From: RFPW01 sp040401595
GTDB taxonomy: Bacteria; Pseudomonadota; Gammaproteobacteria; Burkholderiales; Burkholderiaceae_E
Assembly (NCBI GenBank): GCA_040401595.1
Contig: JBBAOE010000002.1
Span: forward strand, 177,866 to 241,865
Direction of reading: 5' to 3'
Length of the DNA: 64,000 nucleotides
Numbering within the stretch: position 1 is the stretch's first letter; the number at the start of each line of letters is the position of its first letter. The position numbers were made by a program, and so were the translations under genes. Positions 52,049-61,563 of the stretch are shown piece by piece. The notes under the pieces are model-generated. The model worked only from the letters and a program-made list of their open reading frames with translations, did no database searches and was not told the DNA's origin.

Positions 52049-55000
52049 TCAGCCCTGTCCGTGGTTGACCTGGGCCAGTTGTTCGCGCATCCGCTCCAGC
52101 GCCATCCCGAACTCCGCCACCCGACGCCTTTCCTGTTCGACCACCGCAGCGGGTGCGCGCGCAACGAAGCCCGCATTGTCGAGCTTGGCCTGAGCTTTGG
52201 CGATCTCTCCGACCAGGCGTTGGATTTCCTTACTGAGACGTTCACGTTCAGCATCGAGATTGATTTCGATCTGAAACATTAGTCGCGCTTCACCCACGAG
52301 CTGCACAGGAGCCCTGGCACCCGCAGGAAGTACATCCACAACCGTCACCGTATCAATCCGCGCCAGCGCCCGCAGGCTGGGGGCGAAGGCCTGCAGGCGT
52401 TCACGCCCAGTCGCGCTGGCATGCGCCAGGACAAGAGGGACCTTCTGCGTGGGCGCAATGGCCATCTCGCCACGCAGTGCCCGGCAGGCGTCGATCATGG
52501 CCTTGAGCTCGCCGACCCAGGCCTCGGCATCCGTATCGACCCGGTCGGGTTCTGCCACCGGGTAGCGTTGGGTCATGACCGAGTAACGACGCTCAGCCAG
52601 CGCGAGGTCCAGCTCTGGCCCCGTGAGGGTCTGCTCACCCCGTTCGCCGTAGCGATGGGCGAGCGGTGCCACTTTTTGCCACAGTTCTTCGGTGATGAAC
52701 GGAATGATCGGATGGGCCAGGCGTAGCACGGTTTCAAGGACCCGGAGCAGGGTGCGGCGGGTGGCTCTTGCAGCCGCAGGGTCGGCAGCCTGGGCATCGG
52801 GCTGAAGCTGGACTTTGGCCAGTTCAAGATACCAGTCACAGTATTCGTTCCAGACAAACTCATAAATTGCGCGGGCTGCGTTGTCAAAGCGATAGTCGGT
52901 GAGTGACTGCGCAACCTCGGTTTCGGTGCGCTGCAGCGCCGAGACGATCCAGCGATCTGCTGGCGTGAATCGTAGATAGGGACTGACCGCTTCGGGTGCA
53001 CATTGGGCCGCAGTGTGCGTCTGCAGCCCGCAGTCCTGACCTTCGCATTGCATCAGTACGAAGCGGGTCGCGTTCCAGAGCTTGTTGCAGAAATTCCGAT
53101 AACCCTCACAGCGATTGAGATCGAAGTTCAGCGTTCTGGCGAAGGTCGCCATCGATGCGAAGGTGAAGCGCAGGGCATCGGCGCCAAAGGCTGGAATACC
53201 GTTTGCATAGTTCTTGCGCAGCGCCCGCTCGACTTTTTCCCGGTGGTCGGCGCGCATCAGACTGGTCGTACTTTTCGCGATCAGGGTCTCCAGATCGATC
53301 CCATCGATGAGATCGAGCGGGTCGATGGTGTTGCCCTTGGATTTGGACATCTTCTGGCCCTCGGCATCGCGAACGATGGCGTTGACATAGACATCGCGAA
53401 ACGGAACTTCCCCCGTGAGGTGCATGGTCATCATCACCATCCGCGCAACCCAGAAGAAAATGATGTCAAAGCCTGTGACGAGAACGTCGCTGGGCAGGTA
53501 GCGATGGAGTTCTGGGGTGTCTCGGGGCCAACCCAGCGACGAGAACGGGACCAGTGCCGATGAGAACCAGGTGTCCAGCACATCGGGGTCGCGCACCAGC
53601 GGGCTGTCGGCCGGATAGCCCGCTGCCGTGGCTTTGGCGCGCGCCTCGGCCTCATCGCGTCCGACATGCACCCGGCCCAGGTTGTCATACCAGGCGGGGA
53701 TCTGGTGTCCCCACCAGAGTTGTCGCGAGATACACCAGTCCTGAATATTCTCGAGCCAGTGACGATAGGTGGTCGTCCAGTGCTCGGGGTGAAACCGGAT
53801 CTTGCCAGAGGTGACGGCCTCGAGCGCGACTTCCGCGATTGAGCGACCGGGAAAGCGGGACCCAGAGTGTTGCGTTTTGGTGGTTGCGACAAACCATTGG
53901 TCGGTCAGCATCGGTTCGACAATGACACCGGTCCGCCCCGAGCGCGGAACGTTCAGCTTGTGCGGCTTCTCCGACACCAGACAACCGAGGGCGGCGAGAT
54001 CGACCAGAATCTGAGCCCGTGCCTTGAATCGGTCGAGGCCCCGATAGGCCTCAGGGGCTTCTTCAACGATGTGGGCGTCCAGTGTCAGGATGTTGATCGC
54101 TGGCAGTTGATGCCGCTCACCGATCTTCCAGTCATTGAAATCATGGGCTGGTGTGACCTTGACGCAACCGGTGCCAAAGGCTGGGTCAACATGGGTATCA
54201 GCGATGATCGGGAGTTCACGACCGACCAGGGGAAGTCGCAGTTTTTGTCCGATCAGGCTGGCGTAGCGGGGATCTTCCGGGTGGACTGCGACGGCGACAT
54301 CGCCCAGCATGGTCTCCGGTCGGGTGGTTGCAACGACCAGGGAGTCCAGAGAACCTTGCGGGTTGAGTAGCGGGTAGCGGATCTCCCAGATCTTGCCATC
54401 TTCTTCTTCGCTGTCGACTTCAAGATCAGAGACCGCAGTCATCAGGGTCGGGTCCCAGTTGACCAGACGTTTACCGCGATAAATCAGCCCCTGCTCATGC
54501 AGTCGGACAAAGGTCTCAACCACCGCCGTGCTCATGGCGGAGTCCATCGTGAAGTAGCCCGCCTGCTGACCTTCCGAATCCGCGAAGGTCCAGTTGGCGC
54601 TCGTCCCCAAACGGCGCATCTGACGGGTGATGGTCGAACCGCTCTCCTGTTTCCAGGACCAGACGCGCTCAAGAAATGCTTCGCGACCCAGGTCATGGCG
54701 GGTTAGGCCCTGCGCCTGCAACTGCCGCTCGACCACAATTTGCGTGGCGATCCCCGCATGATCGGTACCCACGACCCAGTTTGTGGCATCGCCCTTCATT
54801 CGGTGATACCGGATCAGGGTGTCCATCAGCGTCTGCTGAAACGCGTGCCCCATGTGGAGCGTCCCAGTGACATTGGGCGGGGGCAACTGGATGCAGTAGC
54901 TCGGTCGGGCGGTGGCGTCCTCTGGTGCCTGGCCAGCCCCCTCATGTGGCTGCGCCGCGGGCAGGGGCGGTGACTGAAAGAGTCCGCGCGACTCCCAGAT

Positions 55001-55057
55001 CGGATACCAGCAGGCCTCAATGTCGGCGGGTTCAAAACTCTTGGCAAGCGAATTCAT
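52049..55057 (-). CDS. valS: Valyl-tRNA synthetase
   Basis: This 1002-residue class Ia synthetase has HIGH motif QLPPPNVTGTLHMGHAFQQT (near 57-76), the CP1 editing domain beginning after the DHAGIATQIVVERQL block, and KMSKS in GQKMSKSKGNTIDPLDL (near 566). The C-terminal coiled coil (LDAERERLSKEIQRLVGEIA onward) ends in the final 80 residues, as expected for ValRS. The ATG overlaps the holC stop by 4 bases (ATGA). Confidence 0.97.
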   Translation of the reverse strand: MNSLAKSFEPADIEACWYPIWESRGLFQSPPLPAAQPHEGAGQAPEDATARPSYCIQLPPPNVTGTLHMGHAFQQTLMDTLIRYHRMKGDATNWVVGTDHAGIATQIVVERQLQAQGLTRHDLGREAFLERVWSWKQESGSTITRQMRRLGTSANWTFADSEGQQAGYFTMDSAMSTAVVETFVRLHEQGLIYRGKRLVNWDPTLMTAVSDLEVDSEEEDGKIWEIRYPLLNPQGSLDSLVVATTRPETMLGDVAVAVHPEDPRYASLIGQKLRLPLVGRELPIIADTHVDPAFGTGCVKVTPAHDFNDWKIGERHQLPAINILTLDAHIVEEAPEAYRGLDRFKARAQILVDLAALGCLVSEKPHKLNVPRSGRTGVIVEPMLTDQWFVATTKTQHSGSRFPGRSIAEVALEAVTSGKIRFHPEHWTTTYRHWLENIQDWCISRQLWWGHQIPAWYDNLGRVHVGRDEAEARAKATAAGYPADSPLVRDPDVLDTWFSSALVPFSSLGWPRDTPELHRYLPSDVLVTGFDIIFFWVARMVMMTMHLTGEVPFRDVYVNAIVRDAEGQKMSKSKGNTIDPLDLIDGIDLETLIAKSTTSLMRADHREKVERALRKNYANGIPAFGADALRFTFASMATFARTLNFDLNRCEGYRNFCNKLWNATRFVLMQCEGQDCGLQTHTAAQCAPEAVSPYLRFTPADRWIVSALQRTETEVAQSLTDYRFDNAARAIYEFVWNEYCDWYLELAKVQLQPDAQAADPAAARATRRTLLRVLETVLRLAHPIIPFITEELWQKVAPLAHRYGERGEQTLTGPELDLALAERRYSVMTQRYPVAEPDRVDTDAEAWVGELKAMIDACRALRGEMAIAPTQKVPLVLAHASATGRERLQAFAPSLRALARIDTVTVVDVLPAGARAPVQLVGEARLMFQIEINLDAERERLSKEIQRLVGEIAKAQAKLDNAGFVARAPAAVVEQERRRVAEFGMALERMREQLAQVNHGQG

Positions 55058-55500
55058 GGTTGGGCAGGTCGGGGGTTGCCGACTTCATGGGTATGGATCG
55101 GATAACCGCGATCGCGATAAAAACGCCATCGATCGCGGGCGGACGATCGGTCCGTGGGGTCGGTCGACACCAGTTCAATCAGTCGTTCGTAGCGGCTGAA
55201 ATGGGCTGGGGGTTCGGCGCCATCCCCGATCAGACTGACTAGGATCGATCGGTCTGGGCGCTCGATACTGGTGCTGCTCAGAAGGATCGGAGTGTCCGGC
55301 GCAAGTGGATCCAGGGCGGGCACGTGGGGGATGAATTCAGTCGGCGAGAACGACCAGAGCAACTGATCCCACTGCGCGAGCAGTGCGGCATCGGGGCACC
55401 AGAAGGTCGCCCGCTCGCCGCTTCGCACGATTTTTCGTGCGAGCCGGCAAGCGTAGTTCAACCGATCGGGAAGATTAAAGTGGAAGTCGATCCGGGTCAT
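55054..55500 (-). CDS. holC: DNA polymerase III chi subunit
   Basis: Encodes 148 residues. It starts MTRIDFHFNLPDRLNYACRL and has KIVRSGERATFWCPDAALLA, LLWSFSPTEFIPHV, and RYERLIELVSTD, the pattern of HolC. Chi links the clamp loader with single-stranded DNA-binding protein in replication. The pepA-holC-valS order is the usual one, with 4-base overlaps (ATGA) on both sides, so the three genes are translationally coupled. Confidence 0.94.
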   Translation of the reverse strand: MTRIDFHFNLPDRLNYACRLARKIVRSGERATFWCPDAALLAQWDQLLWSFSPTEFIPHVPALDPLAPDTPILLSSTSIERPDRSILVSLIGDGAEPPAHFSRYERLIELVSTDPTDRSSARDRWRFYRDRGYPIHTHEVGNPRPAQP

Positions 55501-57209
55501 TCAGCGGCGCGACTGGCGCGCTTGCGCGCAACGGCCTTGGCCGGCTTGGCTGGGGTAGCGGCAGCCTGCGCGCGGTCCATCAAAAACCGGGTCAGCATCG
55601 GAACGGGGCGCCCGGTTGAACCCTTGGCCGCACCAGATTTCCAGGCCGTACCAGCAATATCGAGATGGGCCCAATCGTAACCCTTGGCAAATCGTGCCAG
55701 AAAACAGGCTGCCGTAATCGAGCCTCCGGGACGCCCCCCGATATTGGCCATGTCCGCGAAGGGGCTCTTGATTTGCTCCTGATATTCGTCATCGAGAGGC
55801 ATCCGCCAGCAGGTATCGAGCATGTCCTTACCCGCCCGCAGGAGGTCCTGCGCGAGCGTATCGTTTTGGCTGAACAAACCGCTGTGGTGATGGCCCAGCG
55901 CGATGACGCAAGCGCCCGTGAGGGTCGCGAGGTCGATCACGGTCGACGGTTCAAAGCGCGCGACGTAGGTCAGCGCATCACACAGAATCAAGCGTCCCTC
56001 TGCGTCGGTATTGAGGATCTCGATCGTCTGCCCTGACATGCTGGTGACGATATCGCCCGGTTTGACCGCACGCCCGCTTGGCATGTTCTCGGTCGCGGGA
56101 ATCACGGCGACGATATTCATGGGCAACTTCATCGCTGCCACCGCGCTCATGGTGCCCAGGACCGCACTGGCGCCAGACATGTCGTATTTCATCTCGTCCA
56201 TGGCCTCGCCAGGCTTGAGCGAGATGCCGCCGCTGTCAAAGGTGACGCCCTTGCCGACCAGAGCGATCGGCGCAGCGCCGCGCTCGCCACCGCGCCACTC
56301 GAGCACGATCAGTTTTGGCGGCTCATCCGAACCCTGTGCGACCGCCAGCAGGGATCCCATGCGCAGGGCTTCCATCTGCTTTCGTTCAAGGATCTGAACC
56401 TTGAGCCCGCTGCGACGGGCTAGGGCGCGGGCTTCATCGGCGAGAACGGTCGGGGTGCACAGATTGCCAGGGAGGTTCCCCAGGTCGCGCGCCAGAGCGA
56501 CGCCATCGGCGATCGCCACGCTGCGATCCAGACTATGGCTGGCGGTCGGGGCATCGGTTGGCGGGACGGCGATCCCAATAGCGTCGGGTTCGCGACGTGT
56601 TTCGCGTTTACTGCGCAGCCGATCGAAGCGATAACTCACCTCGCGCGCCGCGAGGATCTGCACCTGCACATTCCACTCGATACCGCGGTCGCCCGGAACG
56701 CCCACGTCGACTTCAGCCAGGAAGGACAACACTGAGTGCGCCCCGGTCGCGAAGGCCGCCCGGAACGCTGTTTTGCAGGCCTCTTGAAAACCGCGCTCGG
56801 TCGGTGTTTCTTGGGTGCTGGCACCATCCAGGCTTGCCTTGCTGACTGCGCCCTTGCGCTTCGCGTTTTTGGGATTGGCTGCACTCCGATTGGCGACTGT
56901 GGCCACCAGCAGGACCCGCTGGATCTCGGTGTTGCCTGGAATCAACAGGACCGAGTTGGCGGCATCGGCTAAATCCCCGCGTTCGAGAGCGGCAGTCAGT
57001 GCCCCATCCAGAAGTACGTCGAGGGCCTGTCCAGCCGTCCCCAGGTGATGGCCTGCAAATACCGGAACGATCGCGCAGCCAGTTCGCGTCTGGGCAGGGC
57101 TCGCGCGGCGACGGGCGTTCGGTCGGGGTTTGGGTTCGGCCGGGTGGAGGGGTGGTTGCGAAGCTGGGTGGGACCCGAAAAGCCCCGAGGTCTCTATGCT
57201 AAATTGCAT
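55497..57209 (-). CDS. pepA: Leucyl aminopeptidase (M17 family) with extra basic inserts
   Basis: Encodes 570 residues, longer than the roughly 500 of typical PepA. The catalytic domain has VGKGVTFDSGGISLKPGEAM and DEMKYDMSGASAVLGTM (metal ligands Lys, Asp), and NTDAEGRLILCDALTY. Extra material includes a Pro/Arg-rich stretch near 15-45, a Lys/Ser/Ala-rich insertion (NRSAANPKNAKRKGAVSKAS, near 107-126), and a Lys/Ala-rich C-terminal tail. The enzyme removes N-terminal amino acids; PepA homologues also bind DNA. It is divergent from lptF with 50 bp between starts. Confidence 0.95.
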   Translation of the reverse strand: MQFSIETSGLFGSHPASQPPLHPAEPKPRPNARRRASPAQTRTGCAIVPVFAGHHLGTAGQALDVLLDGALTAALERGDLADAANSVLLIPGNTEIQRVLLVATVANRSAANPKNAKRKGAVSKASLDGASTQETPTERGFQEACKTAFRAAFATGAHSVLSFLAEVDVGVPGDRGIEWNVQVQILAAREVSYRFDRLRSKRETRREPDAIGIAVPPTDAPTASHSLDRSVAIADGVALARDLGNLPGNLCTPTVLADEARALARRSGLKVQILERKQMEALRMGSLLAVAQGSDEPPKLIVLEWRGGERGAAPIALVGKGVTFDSGGISLKPGEAMDEMKYDMSGASAVLGTMSAVAAMKLPMNIVAVIPATENMPSGRAVKPGDIVTSMSGQTIEILNTDAEGRLILCDALTYVARFEPSTVIDLATLTGACVIALGHHHSGLFSQNDTLAQDLLRAGKDMLDTCWRMPLDDEYQEQIKSPFADMANIGGRPGGSITAACFLARFAKGYDWAHLDIAGTAWKSGAAKGSTGRPVPMLTRFLMDRAQAAATPAKPAKAVARKRASRAAE

Positions 57210-57259
57210 CGTAGTGCCTGACGTCTGGCGTTGAACGAAACCATTGATTATAGGCGTCG

Positions 57260-58438
57260 ATGCTCTTTGAGAAATCGCTCCGTCGCGACATCACCAATCT
57301 GGCGGGGGTGGTGTTCGCCTCCCTGTTCGCGATTTTTCTGACGACATCGGTCATCCGACTGCTCGGCCGAGCCGCCGGGGGCAAGATCGACACGACCAGC
57401 GTGCTGCCCTTCATCGCGTATTCCTCGGTTGTCGCGCTTCCCGCATTAATGGTCCTGACGCTCTATGTTGCGGTGCTGTTGGCGGTCGGTCGGGCGTGGC
57501 GGGATTCTGAGATGGTGATCTGGTTCTCAGCTGGCCGTAGCCTGGGCGCATGGATCGGTCCGGTCGCCCGGCTGGCAATTCCCTGGGTCGTGCTGATTGC
57601 GATGATTTCCTTCGTGGGAGCCCCTTGGGCCAATCGGCAGATGACCGATTTGCGACAACGCTTCGATGCCCGCGAGGACGTTGCCCAGATCGCGCCAGGG
57701 CGCTTTCGCGAGTCCGTGGCGGCTTCGCGCGTTTTTTTCGTTGAATCGGTGGATGAGTCCCGCGGGACGGTCGGCAATGTGTTTGTCGCCAGCCGACGGG
57801 GTGACGCGGTCACGGTGATCGCATCGGCTGCCGGTCGGATTGAGCAGGCCGGTTCTGAACGATTCCTGGTCCTGGAAAAGGGGCGGCAATACGATGGGCC
57901 TCTCAGCCTGACACCTCTGGCTCCAATCGTGGCGGGTGAGCGGGATGACGGGCTCAGTTTTCGGGTGCTCGAGTATGAACGGTATGGCCTGCGGCTCGAG
58001 CAGGCTGAACCGCCCACACCCGAGCGGATTGCGCGAAATCTGGAAACCATGGAATTACTCCGTGACCCGACTCGTTGGAATCTGGGAGAGCTCGCCTGGC
58101 GCTTCGGACTGCCGATGGCTGCGATGTGGATGGTGCTGTTGGCGATTCCGCTGTCCTACGTCAATCCGCGCACGGGACGAACCGGAAATCTGATCATCGC
58201 GCTGCTGGCCTGCATTGTTTACTTCAATCTGTTGACCATCGGCTCGGTCTGGATCGCGCAGGGCAAGGCCTCCGTGGTCGCGGGCACTCTCCTGCCGCAT
58301 CTGGCGTTGGCGCTGACGGTTGCCTGGCTTTTTTCGCGCCACTTTAGACTCGAGTCCTTTCCTCGCTTGCTACTGCGCCAGCTTCGGGGGCGATGGGGGC
58401 AAAGCCCGGCGGGGGCGTCCCAGAGGTCGCGCTCGTGA
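57260..58438 (+). CDS. lptF: LPS export permease LptF
   Basis: Encodes 392 residues. It begins MLFEKSLRRDITNLAGVVFA, with hydrophobic segments near 15-35, 55-80, and 100-120, a periplasmic beta-jellyroll domain (about 125-265), then three C-terminal helices (GLPMAAMWMVLLAIPLSYVN near 295). LptF and LptG form the inner-membrane permease that, with LptB, extracts lipopolysaccharide. Its stop overlaps the lptG start by 4 bases (GTGA). Confidence 0.95.
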   Translation: MLFEKSLRRDITNLAGVVFASLFAIFLTTSVIRLLGRAAGGKIDTTSVLPFIAYSSVVALPALMVLTLYVAVLLAVGRAWRDSEMVIWFSAGRSLGAWIGPVARLAIPWVVLIAMISFVGAPWANRQMTDLRQRFDAREDVAQIAPGRFRESVAASRVFFVESVDESRGTVGNVFVASRRGDAVTVIASAAGRIEQAGSERFLVLEKGRQYDGPLSLTPLAPIVAGERDDGLSFRVLEYERYGLRLEQAEPPTPERIARNLETMELLRDPTRWNLGELAWRFGLPMAAMWMVLLAIPLSYVNPRTGRTGNLIIALLACIVYFNLLTIGSVWIAQGKASVVAGTLLPHLALALTVAWLFSRHFRLESFPRLLLRQLRGRWGQSPAGASQRSRS

Positions 58439-59583
58439 CGATCCTTGGGCGTTATCTTTCTCGGGAAATTTTCCAGGCAACCTTGATGGTGCTGGGCGGG
58501 TTTCTTGGCCTGTTCGGATTTTTCGATCTATTCGAAGAACTGGAAAATATTGGTCGTGGTAACTACCGGCTGGTCGATGCCCTGACCCGGGTTGTTCTGG
58601 CCATGCCGTCCCATATTTATGAACTGATGCCGATCGCTGTTCTGATCGGCGCAATCTGGGCGCTGGCGATGTTTGCCCAGAATGCCGAGTTCACAGCCAT
58701 GCGGGCGGCTGGTCTCGGGCGCATGAAGGCGATGCGGGAGTTGCTCGCGCTGGGCCTGGTCTGCGTTGGCGTGACGGCCCTGTTCGGGGAAGTGCTTGCG
58801 CCACCGGCTGAGCGTCTGGCCCAGAGCCTGCGTTTGGGTGCCATGGGCGCAAGCCTGAGCGCCGAATTTCGATCCGGCATCTGGGTCAAGGACACCCTTC
58901 GTGACGACGCGGGCGAGCTTCGAAGAATCCGTTTCGTCAATGTCGCCCAGGTTCGCCCGGATGCCACTCTGCGGGAACTGCGGGTTTATGAATTCGATCC
59001 CCAATTTCGATTGCGGGCACTCCTGCTCGCTGCTGAGGGTCGCTATACCAGCGATGGGCAGTGGCTCTTGACCGATGTGGTGGACACGCAGCTCGAAGTG
59101 CAAGCATTGGCCCTTTCGCCTGGGCTCGATGACACCGGGGTGGCACACGCCAAACGGGTTCAGTTTGCCGAGAAAATCTGGAATTCCGGGCTCGACCCCT
59201 CGATCGTCAGCGTTCTGCTGGTCCAGCCAGAGCGCATGTCGGCACTTGATCTGCTCCACTACGTCCAGCATTTGCGTGAGAACCGCCAGCAGGTGAGTCG
59301 TTATGAAATTGCGCTCTGGAAGAAAATCATCTATCCGTTCGCAGCGCTCGTCATGTTGGCCCTGGCGCTGCCCTTCGGCTATTTGCAGACGCGTTCGGGT
59401 GGCATCGCGCTGAAAGTGTTCTCGGGCATCATGCTGGGCGTTGCCTTCCATTTTCTGAATGGACTGGCTTCCCACCTCGGGCTTCTGAATACCTGGCCCG
59501 CCTGGATCGCAGCCATGGTCCCCAGCGCCTGTGCGCTTGCACTCGCTCTCGGCTTGCTGGCCTGGGTCGATCGTGCGCGCTGA
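58435..59583 (+). CDS. lptG: LPS export permease LptG
   Basis: About 382 residues from GTG 58435 (the frame is open upstream but overlaps lptF). It begins VTILGRYLSREIFQATLMVL, with transmembrane segments near 15-40, 60-85 and 100-125, a periplasmic domain, and late helices IIYPFAALVMLALALPFGYL and onward. FTAMRAAGLGRMKAMRELL is the cytoplasmic coupling region. It is translated in a coupled manner with lptF. lptABC are not in the window. Confidence 0.95.
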   Translation: MTILGRYLSREIFQATLMVLGGFLGLFGFFDLFEELENIGRGNYRLVDALTRVVLAMPSHIYELMPIAVLIGAIWALAMFAQNAEFTAMRAAGLGRMKAMRELLALGLVCVGVTALFGEVLAPPAERLAQSLRLGAMGASLSAEFRSGIWVKDTLRDDAGELRRIRFVNVAQVRPDATLRELRVYEFDPQFRLRALLLAAEGRYTSDGQWLLTDVVDTQLEVQALALSPGLDDTGVAHAKRVQFAEKIWNSGLDPSIVSVLLVQPERMSALDLLHYVQHLRENRQQVSRYEIALWKKIIYPFAALVMLALALPFGYLQTRSGGIALKVFSGIMLGVAFHFLNGLASHLGLLNTWPAWIAAMVPSACALALALGLLAWVDRAR

Positions 59584-59604
59584 TCTTTTTTTGAGGTTCC
59601 TCTG

Positions 59605-60033
59605 ATGCCCTTTCCTGCTGTCATTCTCTTCGCCCATGGGGCCCGCGACCCAGCCTGGGCGAACCCGTTTCACGCGTTACGCGACGCGTTGCTGCGTGCT
59701 CAACCTGAGAGGCGTGTCGAGATCGCCTATCTGGAACTGATGAGCCCGAGCTTGCCGGACCTGGTGGCAGAGCTTGCCGGGCAGGGGCACGGTGAGATCG
59801 TTGTCGTTCCGGTCTTTCTCGGCCGTGGCGGACATCTCCGACGCGACTTTCCCGTGCTGATGGAACAGGCTAAAGCGCTGACGCCTGGGGTGTCGCTGCG
59901 CGCGACACCCGCCGTCGGCGAGTTGCCAGCCGTTATCGCAGCAATGTCCGGCGCTATTTTGGGCGTCATCGAGACCAGCGTCGGTGGCCATGCGTCGGGC
60001 GCCGGGTTCAGCGACCCGGTCATCGAGTCCTGA
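59605..60033 (+). CDS. cbiX: Sirohydrochlorin chelatase, CbiX small type
   Basis: Encodes 142 residues, one CbiX/SirB unit. ILFAHGARDPAWANPFHAL lies near 7-25 with the metal-binding His, then EIAYLELMSPSLPDL and IVVVPVFLGRGGHLRRDFP with the second His. The small form inserts Co2+ (cobalamin) or Fe2+ (siroheme) into sirohydrochlorin. No cobalamin genes are nearby; with CobA at 31341 it could serve siroheme for CysI. The C-terminal 20 residues are not conserved-looking. It starts 21 bp after lptG. Confidence 0.88.
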   Translation: MPFPAVILFAHGARDPAWANPFHALRDALLRAQPERRVEIAYLELMSPSLPDLVAELAGQGHGEIVVVPVFLGRGGHLRRDFPVLMEQAKALTPGVSLRATPAVGELPAVIAAMSGAILGVIETSVGGHASGAGFSDPVIES

Positions 60034-60113
60034 CTCTCGGTGATTACCCGATGTTGATGGCAAATGGCGTCGAAATGAGCCCGGATCGCGGGTTTTTCCG
60101 GGGGGCATATCCG

Positions 60114-60279
60114 TGGACGAAACCTTGTTGCTTGGATAGGATCTCGTCCATGTGCTGCGTCTATGGTGACCTTCGGGGAGGTTTCGAAGCGATTGGCCTG
60201 ACGCAGTGGACGGAGTTCGAGGAGGAGGAGAGGCAGCTCGACTGCCATTTCAAGGCGCACAGCAATGTGCGCCTTTTTT
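60114..60279 (+). ncRNA. Candidate structured leader or small RNA ending in an intrinsic terminator
   Basis: TGGACGA (60114-60120) is a perfect complement of TCGTCCA (60144-60150). The same strand also pairs downstream: GTCCA (60146-60150) with TGGAC (60207-60211), continued by CTGCGTC (60155-60161) with GACGCAG (60200-60206). The two helices exclude each other, as in attenuators and riboswitches. Then come a GGCAG/CTGCC hairpin (60232-60246) and the terminator at 60252-60279. GGA occurs at least eight times. It could be a cis-acting leader of the gene at 60294 or a free small RNA; I match it to no known class. Confidence 0.5.
60252..60279 (+). terminator. Strong rho-independent terminator
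   Basis: A perfect 10-bp stem AAGGCGCACA / TGTGCGCCTT closes a GCAA tetraloop (GNRA), followed by a T run (60274-60279). It ends only 14 bases before the ATG at 60294, so transcription into that gene from upstream must read through it, or the gene has its own very short leader. Confidence 0.93.
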
Positions 60280-60293
60280 CTTCCCGCTTGCCA

Positions 60294-61378
60294 TGAATCC
60301 TCCGATCCGCATTACCGTCGTCGGAGCCGGATCGGTGGGCGGCGTGTTGGCTTTTCGGCTGGCTCGCGCCGGGCATGTGGTGTCGGTGATTGCGCGTGGT
60401 GACCATCTGGGGGCGATTCAGGCGCGCGGGTTGACCTTGATCGAGGGATCAGATCGCCCAAACCCGAACCCCCGGCCCGACACAATTGCCATGCAAGCCA
60501 GCGACGATCCGGCCGTGCTGGCCCGGTCAAGCGGTCCATCGGACCTGATCATCATCGCGTTGAAAGCCCATTCAATCCCGCAGATGCTGCCCCGTCTGAG
60601 TCCTCTGCTGCAGGATCAAACACGGGTTGTCGCGGCCATCAATGGCGTACCGTGGTGGTATTTCAATGGCCATGGCGGCCGCCATGCGGGTCGCCCGTTA
60701 CAGACCCTGGACCCCGACGGTCGAGCTGCACTGGCCATTGACCCTTCGCGTCTGGTGGGTTGCATCGTGCACCTGTCCGCTGAAGTCCCCGCGCCCGGGG
60801 TCGTTCGCCATACCGCAGGCAAGCGTCTGATCCTGGGCGAAGTCCTGGATCCGGAGACGGATGGCGGCAAGGCGTCTGGTCATGATTCGGGCAGGCAGTT
60901 GCGCAGACTGGGCGCCGCCGATATTGCGGTGCTCTGCGGGGCAGCTGGATTCACGGCCGAACATACTCAGGATATCCGCAGAGAAGTCTGGACCAAGCTC
61001 ATCGGAAATCTTTCCTTCAATCCGGTCTCGGCATTGACTGGCTTGCGTATGGACGGTCTGTGCGCGGATCCTCTCGTCTGTGACCTGTTGCGAACCTTGA
61101 TTGACGAAGGCAAGGCGGTGGCGAGTGCGATGGGCGTCGCGGTGGCCATCGATGCCGACGCTCGAATTGCGATGGCGCGTTCTCTCGGCCCGGTCCGCAC
61201 CTCGACTCTGCAGGATTTTGAGGCTGGGCGCCCCCCCGAACTGGATGCGCTGGTCGGCGCGGTGATCGAACTGGCGCAGTGGTACCAGGTGCCCGTTCCA
61301 GCACTCCGTCAGGTTCATGCCCTGGCGCAGGCCAAGGCACGGGCGCTGGGTTTGTATGGCGCTCAAGGGGTTGCATGA
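60294..61378 (+). CDS. Ketopantoate reductase-like protein (2-dehydropantoate 2-reductase family)
   Basis: About 361 residues from ATG 60294. An in-frame GTG at 60206 would run through the terminator hairpin and is unlikely. The Rossmann motif is ITVVGAGSVGGVLAFRLARA (near 6-25). LIIIALKAHSIPQMLPRLSP near 84-103 and VAAINGVPWWYF follow. The C-terminal domain has VWTKLIGNLSFNPVSALTGL, with the catalytic Lys, and STLQDFEAGRPPELDALVGA. The NADPH-dependent reaction gives pantoate for CoA synthesis, but many family members act on other substrates. No Shine-Dalgarno is seen before the ATG. A class II aldolase-like gene follows. Confidence 0.88.
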
Positions 61379-61563
61379 CGGCCGAGCCGCCGTCCAGGAT
61401 GACGGGTCGGATGCTTGTTCAGATGCTTCTGATGGGTGGCTCTGTTCTGATAACGTAAGCGGGGAGCGCGTGCGAGCATCCGCTTTGTTGCGTGTCTGCC
61501 GGAGCGCCGTCCTGCCTAGCTGACCGAATCACTTTCTGCGACCTTACCCTCAAGCAGTGCCAA

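Noticed and set aside
52036..52055. Rho-independent terminator at the end of valS
   Set aside because: An 8-bp inverted repeat (GGGCTGAA / TTCAGCCC) spans the stop codon, but neither strand has a T run after it.
60114..60279. 6S RNA
   Set aside because: The terminator-ended structure, gene context and absence of the typical long closing stem with a central bubble do not fit; left as an unclassified candidate.
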